Source: JBFMHP01 sp040752855
GTDB lineage: Bacteria > Pseudomonadota > Gammaproteobacteria > RBG-16-57-12
Reading direction: 5' to 3'
DNA length: 64,000 bases
Assembly: GCA_040752855.1 (NCBI GenBank)
Contig: JBFMHP010000012.1
Coordinates: forward strand, 86,258 to 150,257
Below the pieces are notes generated by a model. It worked only from the letters and a program-made list of their open reading frames with translations, did no database searches and had not been told where the DNA came from. Positions 52,199 through 59,866 of this stretch are shown in pieces. Numbering within the stretch: the first letter of the stretch is position 1; every line of letters begins with the position of its first letter. The position numbers and the translations under genes are program-made.

Positions 52199-52961
52199 GA
52201 GTGGTCTCCTCGAAGGGTGGGTTGGCTTTGCGATAAACGGGCGCGCCTCGGAACCAGAGTTTCAAGGCTTGCCAATGAATCATGGCGATGACTTTCAACG
52301 TCATCAGAGGCATTTTGATCAAGGCCTGGAGCAAGGCGCGGTCGGTCAGCGGGGCGCCCTTGCCGGTTTGTGCGGCGGTCATCAGCAGCGCGCCTTCCTG
52401 GTAGGCGCGAATGAGCAGCGCAAGATCGTCGGCCGGTTCACTGATGCGAAACTGGTAATCCACCTGCATGCCGATGAAGGGCGAGACATGGAAGTTCTTG
52501 GCTGTCGTGCTGCGCACCGGCCATGCCAAGGAGCTGCCGGCGTGATGCAGGATGTAGCAGCTTTGCTCGCCGAAGGTGTTTTTGACTTCGCAGATGATGG
52601 CGCGCAGGGTGCCGTCGCGATGCCGGCAGTAGTAGATGCTCAGCGGATTGAAGACGTAGCCGAGCAGGCGTGGCATGCAGAGCAGTTGAATCTGTCCGCC
52701 ATCCAGATCAATGCCGCAGGCTGACAATTGTGCTTCCACCCAGGGGCGCAAGCGGCTGCCATCGCGCGGGCCGTGATCACGGTCGTAAAAGGCGCACAGC
52801 CCGGGACGGTTGTAGCTGAGCAGGCGAAGGCGGCGCGCGGTGGGTGCCAATTGATCGATGTCGAGCAGCAACGAAAACACCCGATAGATAAACCGGTAGC
52901 TCACCGGGTGTTGGCGCCGGTGCATGACATCGCAGACATAGAGCCTAGCGGCCGGTTGCAT
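52188..52961 (-). CDS. DUF1365 protein
   Basis: 257 residues from ATG 52961, six bases after the FAD-oxidoreductase stop. The DUF1365 pattern shows YRFIYRVFSLLLDIDQL, LLCMPRLLGYVFNPLSIYYC, and EVKNTFGEQSCY with KNFHVSPFIGM. The function is not known. It lies between the FAD enzyme and the Cfa-like enzyme in many genomes and probably acts in the same fatty-acid modification. Confidence 0.9.
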   Translation of the reverse strand: MQPAARLYVCDVMHRRQHPVSYRFIYRVFSLLLDIDQLAPTARRLRLLSYNRPGLCAFYDRDHGPRDGSRLRPWVEAQLSACGIDLDGGQIQLLCMPRLLGYVFNPLSIYYCRHRDGTLRAIICEVKNTFGEQSCYILHHAGSSLAWPVRSTTAKNFHVSPFIGMQVDYQFRISEPADDLALLIRAYQEGALLMTAAQTGKGAPLTDRALLQALIKMPLMTLKVIAMIHWQALKLWFRGAPVYRKANPPFEETTHES

Positions 52962-52966
52962 GACGG

Positions 52967-54292
52967 TTACGCCTCGGCAGGTTGCAACCGAATGGCGTCG
53001 CGCGACGGTTGCCGTTGAGTTGACGCCCAAGGCGCGGTCACGCCCAGTTGCTCGGCGACCGCGATTGCCGAGCGCAGGGCATCTTCGTGAAATCCGTAGC
53101 CGCAGTAACTGCCGCAATACCAGATCCGGTTGCGGCCTTGGATCTGCGTGAGTTGTCTCTGCGCGGTCATGGCGCGTTGATCGAATACCGGGTGGTCGTA
53201 GACCATTTCGCGCAGCACAGCGTCCTCGCGCGGAGGCGTGATGGCGTTGAGGCTGACGAACAACTGTTGGTCGCCTGGCAAACCCTGCAATCGGTTCATC
53301 CAATAGGTCACCGAGACCGCGGTGACCTGTTGCCGGTCGCGCTGCGCCAGATAATTCCAGGAGGACCAAGCACGCGGATTTCGTGGCATGAGCCGGGCAT
53401 CGCGATGCAGAATGGCGTGGTTTTTCTGATAGCTGAAACTGCCCAGTATCTTCTTCTCGTGTTCGCTGGGATGGGACAGCAAGGCCAAGGCTTCATCGGC
53501 GTGGCACGCCAGGATGACCTGATCGAAACACCGCTGTTCGCCGTCACCAGCGATGACCGCTACGGCATCCCCAAGGCGCGTTACCGCGACCGCAGGGGTG
53601 CTGATGAACACCCGTCCCTCCAGCAGCCGGAGCATGCGTTTGACATATTCATGGCTGCCGCCCACCACGGTGCGCCACTCCGGCCGCCCGAACAGGTCGA
53701 TGAGCTTGTGATTGGCAAAGAATCTGAGGAAGCTCGCCAGCGGAAACGCCAGCATGGTCGCGGTTGGGCAGGACCAGATGGCGGCCGCCATCGGCAGCAG
53801 GTAATGATCGCGGAATTCCGCCCCGTAGGCCTCGCGCAGGAGGAAATCCCCCAGGCTGATGTCCTCGATCACGGGCTGGGCCAGGATCTGTTTTGCGCGG
53901 CGGTTGAAGCGCAGGACGTCGCGGAGCATGCCGAGAAAGCGCGGCTCCAGGAGATTGCGCCGCTGGGCAAACAGGGTGTTGAGATTGCTGCCGGCGTATT
54001 CCAGCGCCCCTTGATCGACCGACACGCCGAAGGACATATCGCTGGCGCGGGTCGCGACATCCAAGGTGCGAAACAGGTTGGTCAGGTTGGGGTAGTTCGG
54101 CTCGTTGTAAACGATAAACCCGGTGTCGACGGCCAGCGGGCCTCGCGGGGTATCGACCTCGAGGGTATGGGTATGGCCTCCGATGTAGTCATTCCGCTCA
54201 AACAGGGTGACGTCGTGCTTGCGCGACAGCAGCCAGGCGCTTGCCAGACCTGCGATGCCGCCGCCGATGATTGCGATCTTTTGGGGAGTCAT
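52967..54292 (-). CDS. FAD-dependent amine-oxidase-family protein
   Basis: 441 residues from ATG 54292. The Rossmann FAD site is IAIIGGGIAGLASAWLLSRK with the downstream ERNDYIGGHTHT. The C-terminal FAD contact is YCGSYCGYGFHEDALRSA. Members next to DUF1365 and Cfa-like genes are thought to desaturate or oxidise fatty acyl chains; UfaD of furan-fatty-acid synthesis is a comparable enzyme (family knowledge; assignment here is inference). It is the first gene of the long leftward operon. Confidence 0.88.
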   Translation of the reverse strand: MTPQKIAIIGGGIAGLASAWLLSRKHDVTLFERNDYIGGHTHTLEVDTPRGPLAVDTGFIVYNEPNYPNLTNLFRTLDVATRASDMSFGVSVDQGALEYAGSNLNTLFAQRRNLLEPRFLGMLRDVLRFNRRAKQILAQPVIEDISLGDFLLREAYGAEFRDHYLLPMAAAIWSCPTATMLAFPLASFLRFFANHKLIDLFGRPEWRTVVGGSHEYVKRMLRLLEGRVFISTPAVAVTRLGDAVAVIAGDGEQRCFDQVILACHADEALALLSHPSEHEKKILGSFSYQKNHAILHRDARLMPRNPRAWSSWNYLAQRDRQQVTAVSVTYWMNRLQGLPGDQQLFVSLNAITPPREDAVLREMVYDHPVFDQRAMTAQRQLTQIQGRNRIWYCGSYCGYGFHEDALRSAIAVAEQLGVTAPWASTQRQPSRDAIRLQPAEA

Positions 54293-54335
54293 GTCTGCCG
54301 GTGGTCCTAAGTGTTGAGTGATTAGCAAGGTGTCA

Positions 54336-54370
54336 TGTACAAGTATTGTACAAGTATTGTAGAAGTTCAA
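54336..54370 (-). promoter_or_regulatory. Operon promoter with LitR/CarH-type operator
   Basis: On the minus strand TTGAAC (54370-54365), a 17-base spacer and AATACT (54347-54342) form a moderate promoter. The perfect palindrome TGTACAAGTATTGTACA (54336-54352) covers the -10, and a further half-site (TTGTAGA) follows at 54357. The ATG is 44 bases downstream. This arrangement fits repression in the dark by the B12-dependent MerR proteins encoded nearby. Confidence 0.7.
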
Positions 54371-54449
54371 GCGGCAAGTGCGGTCGAGTGGTCAGTGATC
54401 AAGCGCGGATGGTGGGAAAAGGGGCTGCATCAGGGATCGCATGCGCATT

Positions 54450-54549
54450 GCTCCCTCTCCCTCTGGGAGAGGGCTGGGGTGAGGGGGTATTGATATATTT
54501 GAGTTTTTTTGATCCCCTCATCCTGACCTTCTCCCTGAGGGAGAAGGGA
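54450..54549. repeat. REP-doublet element 6
   Basis: Arms CCCTCTCCCTCTGGGAGAGG and CCTTCTCCCTGAGGGAGAAGG in opposite orientation with an AT-rich spacer of about 35 bases. A third half-arm follows near 54625-54650. No terminal repeats of the element 3/4/5/7 type are seen. This and a little AT-rich DNA fill the 330 bases between the FAD operon and phrB. Confidence 0.65.
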
Positions 54550-54702
54550 CGCTCGCGTTCAGGTTCCTTCAAGTTCCAGGCAGAATGGCGCACTACAGTA
54601 GGGTGTCTAGCAATTACGTTTGTTCTCCCTTGCGGGAGGGGTGAGGGGGGAACTCATTGAATGTAAATTTTCCCTCGCTAACTAGGAGGGAATAAAGCCC
54701 AA

Positions 54703-56160
54703 TTAATCAGCATTCCGTGAGCGGGTCGCGCGGATATCCGCCCAGGCGTCCAGGGCGCGTGCGCGTGTGGCCGCGAGATCGACGATGGGCTGGGGATAGT
54801 GGTCGAGCGTGATGTTCGCTTCCTGCAGCACGGTTGCCGGGGCCTTCCAGGGCTCGTGTACCCAGGGGGCGGGCAGGGCGCTCAGCTCGGGCAGCCAGGT
54901 CTTGATGTAGTCTCCCGTCGGATCGAAACGCTTGCCTTGGGAGATCGGATTGAAAATGCGGAAATAGGGGGCGGCATCCGCCCCGCAGCCGGCCGTCCAT
55001 TGCCAACCGAGGGTGTTATTCGCCAGGTCGGCGTCCACCAGGGTGTCCCAAAACCACTGCGCGCCCTCTTGCCAGGGGATCAGCAGGTTTTTCGTCAAGA
55101 ACGAGGCGGCGATCATGCGCACCCGGTTGTGCATCCAGCCGGTGTGCCAGAGTTCGCGCATCCCCGCGTCGACCAGCGGAATGCCGGTTTCGCCGCGCTG
55201 CCAGCGTCGCAGATCGGCGCGGTAGTGACGGCGCCACGGGAACCGCTCGAAGCGCGGGTCCAGCGGCTGTTGCGCAGTGTGCGGAAAATGGTGCAGCAGG
55301 TGCACGCCGAATTCGCGCCAGACCAGTTGCCGCAGCCAGGCCTCGCCAGCCTGCAACAGTCCGGCCTGGGCTGGATGCCGGGTTTCGCTCTGCACGGCAT
55401 GCCAGATCTGACGTGGACTGATCTCGCCGAAATGCAGATGCGCCGAGAGGCGCGAGGTGCCCGGCCTCGCCGGAAGATCGCGTTGCCCGGGATAGTCCTG
55501 CATCTGCTCCGCCACGAACTGTTGCAGTTGGCGCCAGGCGCCGCCCTCGCCGGGCTGCCAGGCGTGCGCCAAGCCTTGGTCCCAACGGATGCGGGGCAGA
55601 AGATCCAGCACCGAGAGCGGCTCACTGCGCACCGTGGCTGGCAGGGAAGGCAGTCTGCGTGGGGCCAGGGGGGAATCAAACTGCGCCTGACGGAGGTAGG
55701 TCTGCCAAAAGGGGGTGAAGACCCGGTAGGGGCCGCCGCTCTTGGTCTGAATTTCATTGGGTTCGCGCAGTAGTGACGCATTGAAGTGGCGACAGATGAT
55801 GCCGGTCCGGGTCAATGCGGCGTCGATCCCGGCGTCGCGTGCCTGCACAGCCGGTTCGTAAAGGCGATTCCAGTACACCTGTCGTGCGCCGGTCTCGGCG
55901 ATGAGGTCGCGCAATGCGGGCAGGCTCGGGCCCTGACGAATGACGAGATCGCTGCCTGCATCGCGCAGCGATTGCCGAAGCGCCTCCAGGCTGTGATGCA
56001 GCCACCAGCGACTGGCGGCGCCGGGCGACCAGGGGGCTTCTTCGTCGGGAGCGTGCAGGTAGACCGGAATCACCCGGTCGCATTCGTGCAGTGCGGCGTG
56101 CAGGGCGGGGTTGTCGGTCAGGCGCAGATCGCGGCGAAACCAAACCACACCGACGGTCAT
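54703..56160 (-). CDS. phrB: Deoxyribodipyrimidine photolyase, class I
   Basis: 485 residues: an N-terminal antenna domain (VGVVWFRRDLRLTDNPAL) and a C-terminal FAD domain with TGIPLVDAGMRELWHTGWMHNRVRM, LIPWQEGAQWFWDTLVDADLAN and NTLGWQWTAGCGADAAPYFRI. The last motif has the residues that bind FAD and the cyclobutane dimer. It repairs UV lesions with light. The start is six bases after the litR stop, so both come from the promoter at 57.1 kb. Confidence 0.95.
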   Translation of the reverse strand: MTVGVVWFRRDLRLTDNPALHAALHECDRVIPVYLHAPDEEAPWSPGAASRWWLHHSLEALRQSLRDAGSDLVIRQGPSLPALRDLIAETGARQVYWNRLYEPAVQARDAGIDAALTRTGIICRHFNASLLREPNEIQTKSGGPYRVFTPFWQTYLRQAQFDSPLAPRRLPSLPATVRSEPLSVLDLLPRIRWDQGLAHAWQPGEGGAWRQLQQFVAEQMQDYPGQRDLPARPGTSRLSAHLHFGEISPRQIWHAVQSETRHPAQAGLLQAGEAWLRQLVWREFGVHLLHHFPHTAQQPLDPRFERFPWRRHYRADLRRWQRGETGIPLVDAGMRELWHTGWMHNRVRMIAASFLTKNLLIPWQEGAQWFWDTLVDADLANNTLGWQWTAGCGADAAPYFRIFNPISQGKRFDPTGDYIKTWLPELSALPAPWVHEPWKAPATVLQEANITLDHYPQPIVDLAATRARALDAWADIRATRSRNAD

Positions 56161-56166
56161 GGCGCG

Positions 56167-57072
56167 TTAGTCCACGGCGCTGTCGGGGAGCAGTTCGCTC
56201 AAGCGCCGCAGTCCCATGCCCAGATCGGTGCCGATGATGTGGGCGCCGGCGCGGGCGATGACATCACTGTGGTTGACGGCGACCTGGCCGCCGATCAGCA
56301 CGGGGATGCGCAGGCGTTCCATCATCGCCGGCAATTGCTGCGCCAACACCTCTTTGGGCGGGTCGACCGAGCCGGACAGCACCACGGCATCGGCGCCCGA
56401 CCGCTCGGCCACCAGCGGGATCTGCTCCAGGGGCATATTGCCGCCCAGCAGCACCAGGCGATAACCCTGGTTTGCCAGGCTGATGCAAAACAGCAGCAGC
56501 CCGACCTCGTGATATTCCTCCGGCAGACAGGCGGCGATGACCTTCGGGCCGTGTGTTTGCCGGCTCATGTGGTGGAGCCTGGCGCCGAGCTTGTTGCGCA
56601 GATAGGCGCCGAAGAAGTGCTCCTCGGCGATCCCGCTGTCGTGGTCCTGCCAGCGTTCGCCGAGGGTCTTGAGCAGGGGAGTGATCAGGCGGGCGGTGAC
56701 CACATCGATCGGGTAGAGCGAGAGCGCGTCGTTATACGTCGCGTCCAGGGCGAGTTCATCATAGCGGGCAATCGCGTTGATCATGCGCCGCTGGTTCTTG
56801 CCCCAGTAATCGTCCGGCTCCGGTGCCTTTTCCGCGGATCGTGTCGGCGTTCCCACGGTCTGGCGCGCCTGGCTCACGCTCATGCCCTGCTCCAGCAATG
56901 TGACGACCTGGATGATCAAGTCGATGTCCTCCTGGGTGTAGAGGCGATGTCCCTTGGGCGTGCGGTGCGGCTTGATCAGGCCATAACGCCGCTCCCAGGC
57001 CCGTATGGTGATGGGATTGACCCCCGTCAGCTGGCTGACGGTACGGATCGGGAACAATTTGTCTTCATGCAT
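56167..57072 (-). CDS. litR: MerR-family B12-dependent photoreceptor (LitR/CarH type)
   Basis: 301 residues: a MerR winged helix at the N-terminus (IRTVSQLTGVNPITIRAWER, RLYTQEDI), a helical linker and a C-terminal cobalamin domain. Two ligand signatures are complete: W-x9-E-H in ERWQDHDSGIAEEHFFG and E-x-H-x2-G in EEYHEVG. Such proteins bind adenosylcobalamin, repress as tetramers in the dark and are released by light. phrB follows and an SDR is divergent. Its own operator TGTATAGTTGTTGTATA is 17 bases before the ATG. Confidence 0.9.
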   Translation of the reverse strand: MHEDKLFPIRTVSQLTGVNPITIRAWERRYGLIKPHRTPKGHRLYTQEDIDLIIQVVTLLEQGMSVSQARQTVGTPTRSAEKAPEPDDYWGKNQRRMINAIARYDELALDATYNDALSLYPIDVVTARLITPLLKTLGERWQDHDSGIAEEHFFGAYLRNKLGARLHHMSRQTHGPKVIAACLPEEYHEVGLLLFCISLANQGYRLVLLGGNMPLEQIPLVAERSGADAVVLSGSVDPPKEVLAQQLPAMMERLRIPVLIGGQVAVNHSDVIARAGAHIIGTDLGMGLRRLSELLPDSAVD

Positions 57073-57088
57073 AGTGGGCTTGGACTTT

Positions 57089-57136
57089 TGTATAGTTGTT
57101 GTATAAATAATAGACGAGAATCTACTATACTGTAAA
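57089..57136. promoter_or_regulatory. Divergent litR / SDR promoters sharing a LitR-type operator
   Basis: Operator TGTATAGTTGTTGTATA (57089-57105) has the same half-sites and spacing as the 54.3- and 40.2-kb sites. Leftward promoter: TTTACA (57136-57131), 18 bases, TATTAT (57112-57107), with the operator just downstream of the -10. Rightward promoter for the SDR: TTGTAT (57099-57104, inside the operator), 18 bases, TACTAT (57123-57128). One site would thus control both directions. Confidence 0.65.
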
Positions 57137-57203
57137 GCAAGGCGGCAAGTGATCCCCAGTGGACAGTGCCTGCCAGCTTAACCCAGATCATGAGGGCGAG
57201 AGA

Positions 57204-57959
57204 ATGTCGCAGATCGCTTGGATCACCGGCGCCAGTACCGGTATCGGTAAGCAACTGGCCCTGGCGCTGGCGCGCCAAGGTTGGCGCGTGGCCTTGACCA
57301 GCCGCGGTGCGGACAAACTCGCTGCCGTGATCGACGAGGCCGAAGCCGGGGTGCGTGGCAGGCTCGCCAGCTACCCGGTGGATGTCACCGACACCGCAGC
57401 CGTGCGGGAACTTGCCCAGCGCATCGAACAGGAACTCGGTCCCATCGGGCTGTGCATCTTCAATGCGGGAGATTATGAGCCCATGTCTCTGGCGGATTTT
57501 GACGTGGCCTTGTTCCGGCGCCTGATGGAGGTGAATTATGTCGGCGTGATCAACGGCATGGCCGCCGCCATGCCCTTGATGTTCGCCCGCCGCGCCGGGC
57601 AGATCCTGATTACCGCCAGCGTCGCGGGTTATCGAGGATTGCCGTTGGCGGCTCCCTACGGCGCGAGCAAGGCTGCGCTGATCAATATGGCGGAATCGTT
57701 GCGCAATGAATTCGCCGAACGTGGCGTGCAGTTGCGGGTGGTCAACCCCGGTTTTGTCAAAACACCATTAACCGCCAAGAACACCTTTAATATGCCGGCG
57801 CTCATGACGCCCGAGGAAGCGGCGGCGGCCGTGTTGCGTGAACTCGCCGGCGATCACTTCGAAATCACCTTTCCCAAGCGCTTCACCTATCTGCTGAAAC
57901 TGCTGCGTTGTTTGCCGTATCGGGTGTATTTTCCGATCATCAAACGCCTAGGTTCCTGA
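57204..57959 (+). CDS. Short-chain dehydrogenase/reductase
   Basis: 251 residues from ATG 57204. Classical SDR pattern: ITGASTGIGKQLALALARQG, the NAG of CIFNAGDYEP, catalytic Ser region ITASVAGYRG and YGASKAAL (YxxxK). It is divergent from litR and shares its operator, so it is probably light-induced with phrB and the FAD operon. Lipid or aldehyde substrates are likely in this setting, but nothing in the sequence fixes them. Confidence 0.9.
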   Translation: MSQIAWITGASTGIGKQLALALARQGWRVALTSRGADKLAAVIDEAEAGVRGRLASYPVDVTDTAAVRELAQRIEQELGPIGLCIFNAGDYEPMSLADFDVALFRRLMEVNYVGVINGMAAAMPLMFARRAGQILITASVAGYRGLPLAAPYGASKAALINMAESLRNEFAERGVQLRVVNPGFVKTPLTAKNTFNMPALMTPEEAAAAVLRELAGDHFEITFPKRFTYLLKLLRCLPYRVYFPIIKRLGS

Positions 57960-57970
57960 CGGGGCGGCGT

Positions 57971-57997
57971 GGATTCCGGCATTCGCCGGAATGACGA
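57971..57997. repeat. Hairpin repeat TTCCGGCATTCGCCGGAA (left copy)
   Basis: The 27-base stretch starting GGATTCCGGCATTCGCCGGA recurs at 58291-58317 with one change. It forms a 7-base stem with an ATTC loop. The two copies bracket the MITE-like element 7 and the long inverted repeat at 58215. Confidence 0.6.
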
Positions 57998-58005
57998 GCA
58001 AGCGA

Positions 58006-58180
58006 TTAACCTGGCGGCGAAAATATACTGCGGTGTTCCCCTCTCCCTCAGGGAGAGGGTTAGGGTGAGGGGATAAATGTACTGTCACTGTCTGATTTAA
58101 TCCCCTCATCCTGTCCTTCTCCCTGAGGGAGAAGGGACGTTATCGAATGGCGTTACCGATATATTTGATCGCCGCGGTAA
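58006..58180. mobile_element. MITE-like REP-doublet element 7
   Basis: Ends TTAACCTGGCGGCGAAAATA (58006) and its degenerate inverse (ATATATTTGATCGCCGCGGT, 58159). Core: CCCTCTCCCTCAGGGAGAGG, a 35-base spacer, and CCTTCTCCCTGAGGGAGAAGG. This copy lacks the 50-base insert and is the simplest form of the family. Confidence 0.7.
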
Positions 58181-58214
58181 TGATCAGCGCTTCGTTAGAT
58201 CGCATTGTGCAGAA

Positions 58215-58285
58215 GTAGCTTGGGCTGAGCGTGCGAAGCCCAACAGGCGCCGAAACGTTGGGCTTCCTGCGTCAGCCCAACCTAC
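58215..58285. repeat. Inverted repeat GTAGCTTGGGCTGA
   Basis: GTAGCTTGGGCTGA (58215-58228) and TCAGCCCAACCTAC (58272-58285) pair with one mismatch. Between them AAGCCCAAC and GTTGGGCTT pair too. This is another dispersed hairpin family. The whole gap 57960-58340 between the SDR and the YbgA-like gene consists of such repeats and carries no gene. It ends with a hairpin copy at 58291-58317. Confidence 0.6.
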
Positions 58286-58340
58286 GTTCTGGATTCCGGC
58301 ATTCGCCGGAACGACGAACCACAAATCAATCAGGTCTTCG

Positions 58341-59303
58341 TTAGATTGAATTGCGCAGCGACAGTTGTTCGGGGTAAGGCAATAAATAGCGTTGGCGTTG
58401 CAGATACCGGTCGGGGTGCTTGCGCAAAAAGTGATTGAGCAGGGTCAGCGGGACGACCAAAGGTACGATGCCGCGCCGATAGTCATCGATGTGCCGCAAC
58501 AAGTCCTGCTTGTCTTGTGATTCCAATTGGTTCTTCAGATACCCCAGCATGTGCATCAGCACATTGGCATGATGGCCGCGCTTGGCCGGTGTGGCGAGGG
58601 TGCGCATCAGCAAGGCGATGTATTCGTCGCACAGCGTGGCAAATTCGGTATTTCTGTCGCCGGCTCGCGCAACCAGGCGGCCGAGCTGACGATAGGCTGT
58701 CTGTCCGCGGCTGAGGATGGCGTATTTGTGTTCGGTGTGAAACGCAACCAGTGCGGCCGGCGTCATGGTCGCGCGGCTCAGGCGTTGCCAGCGATGATAG
58801 ATGAAGACCCGCTCGATGAAATTCTCACGCAGCACTGGGTCCTCTAAGCGGCCTTCCTCTTCCGCCGGCAACAAGGGCATGCGGCGCAGCAGTTCGTCGG
58901 CGTAGATGCCGCGACCCTGGGCTTGCGGCATGCCGTTATCGTGGTACACCTTCACCCGTTCCATCCCGCAACTCGGGGAGCCTTTCTTGAAGATATAGCC
59001 GCTGATGTCGTCGAGACCGACGGCCGTCTGCGCGGCGTAATCGCGCAGGGCGGCGGTTACATCCATTCCAGGATTGCGGGTGCCGACGGCGCGCACTGCC
59101 TCGGCCGTGGCCACCAGGCGGATCGGCTCGCGCGGGATGCCGAGTCCGATCGCTACCTCCGGACAGACCGGAACGAAGCTGAAGTAATGGCTCAAGGCAT
59201 CGTTGATGAAATCGTGACGCTTATGGCCACCGTCGAAACGTACTGGTTCGCCGAGCAGGCAAGCGCTGATTCCAATCTTGATCGGATGTATGGCGTCTTT
59301 CAT
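58341..59303 (-). CDS. DUF523-DUF1722 protein (YbgA type)
   Basis: 320 residues. The N-terminal DUF523 part has GISACLLGEPVRFDGGHKR and SPSCGMERVKVYHD with conserved Cys residues; the C-terminal DUF1722 (YbgA) part has FHTEHKYAILSRGQTAYRQLG and NVLMHMLGYLK. In E. coli ybgA is next to phrB, and here phrB is 2 kb away. The function is unknown; a light/DNA-damage link is repeatedly suggested by context. It overlaps the glutathione peroxidase gene by four bases (ATGA). Confidence 0.9.
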   Translation of the reverse strand: MKDAIHPIKIGISACLLGEPVRFDGGHKRHDFINDALSHYFSFVPVCPEVAIGLGIPREPIRLVATAEAVRAVGTRNPGMDVTAALRDYAAQTAVGLDDISGYIFKKGSPSCGMERVKVYHDNGMPQAQGRGIYADELLRRMPLLPAEEEGRLEDPVLRENFIERVFIYHRWQRLSRATMTPAALVAFHTEHKYAILSRGQTAYRQLGRLVARAGDRNTEFATLCDEYIALLMRTLATPAKRGHHANVLMHMLGYLKNQLESQDKQDLLRHIDDYRRGIVPLVVPLTLLNHFLRKHPDRYLQRQRYLLPYPEQLSLRNSI

Positions 59304-59848
59304 AACAACCCCTCGATGGCCTTGATGATCTGCTCGCCCTCCGGTTCAGCGCGGCTGGGAAAACTGGCGACCAGCTTGCCGTTGCGATCGAGCAGATATT
59401 TATGAAAATTCCACTGCGGATATTCGCCGGCATGCTTGGCGAGCGTGCGATAGAGCGGATCTTTCGTGCCCTTGGCGACCTCGGTTTTCTCGAACATCGG
59501 GAACTCGATGCTGTAGGTCAGGCGGCAAAAGCTCTGGATCTGTTTCTCGGTGCCGGGTTCCTGGCCGCCGAAGTCGTTGGAGGGAAAGCCGATCACCACC
59601 AATCCCCGGTCCTTGTATTTGCGGTAGAGCGATTCCAGACCTTCGTACTGATGGGTGTAGCCGCACTTGCTGGCGGTATTGACGATCAACACCACCTTGC
59701 CCCGATACGCTTGGCAGAGATTGACGACGGTATCTTCCGCCAGGCGTTTCTTGCTGAAGTTGAGCGTCTCCGGGCAGTTTTCCGCCAAGGCGTTCTGGCT
59801 GGTCATCATGAGGACGGCGGCGAGGAGGGCATGTGAGGCGATGTGCAT
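59300..59848 (-). CDS. Exported glutathione-peroxidase-family protein
   Basis: 182 residues: signal peptide (about 1-22, QNALA-EN), then a thiol peroxidase fold with catalytic Cys in VNTASKCGYTHQYEGLE, Gln in GFPSNDFGGQEPG and the Trp-Asn of PQWNFHKYLL. The Cys form usually takes electrons from thioredoxin. A signal peptide on this family is uncommon and points to lipid-peroxide removal in the periplasm. AGGAGAAAG precedes the ATG. Confidence 0.9.
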   Translation of the reverse strand: MHIASHALLAAVLMMTSQNALAENCPETLNFSKKRLAEDTVVNLCQAYRGKVVLIVNTASKCGYTHQYEGLESLYRKYKDRGLVVIGFPSNDFGGQEPGTEKQIQSFCRLTYSIEFPMFEKTEVAKGTKDPLYRTLAKHAGEYPQWNFHKYLLDRNGKLVASFPSRAEPEGEQIIKAIEGLL

Positions 59849-59866
59849 GGTCTTTCTCCTGCGGTG

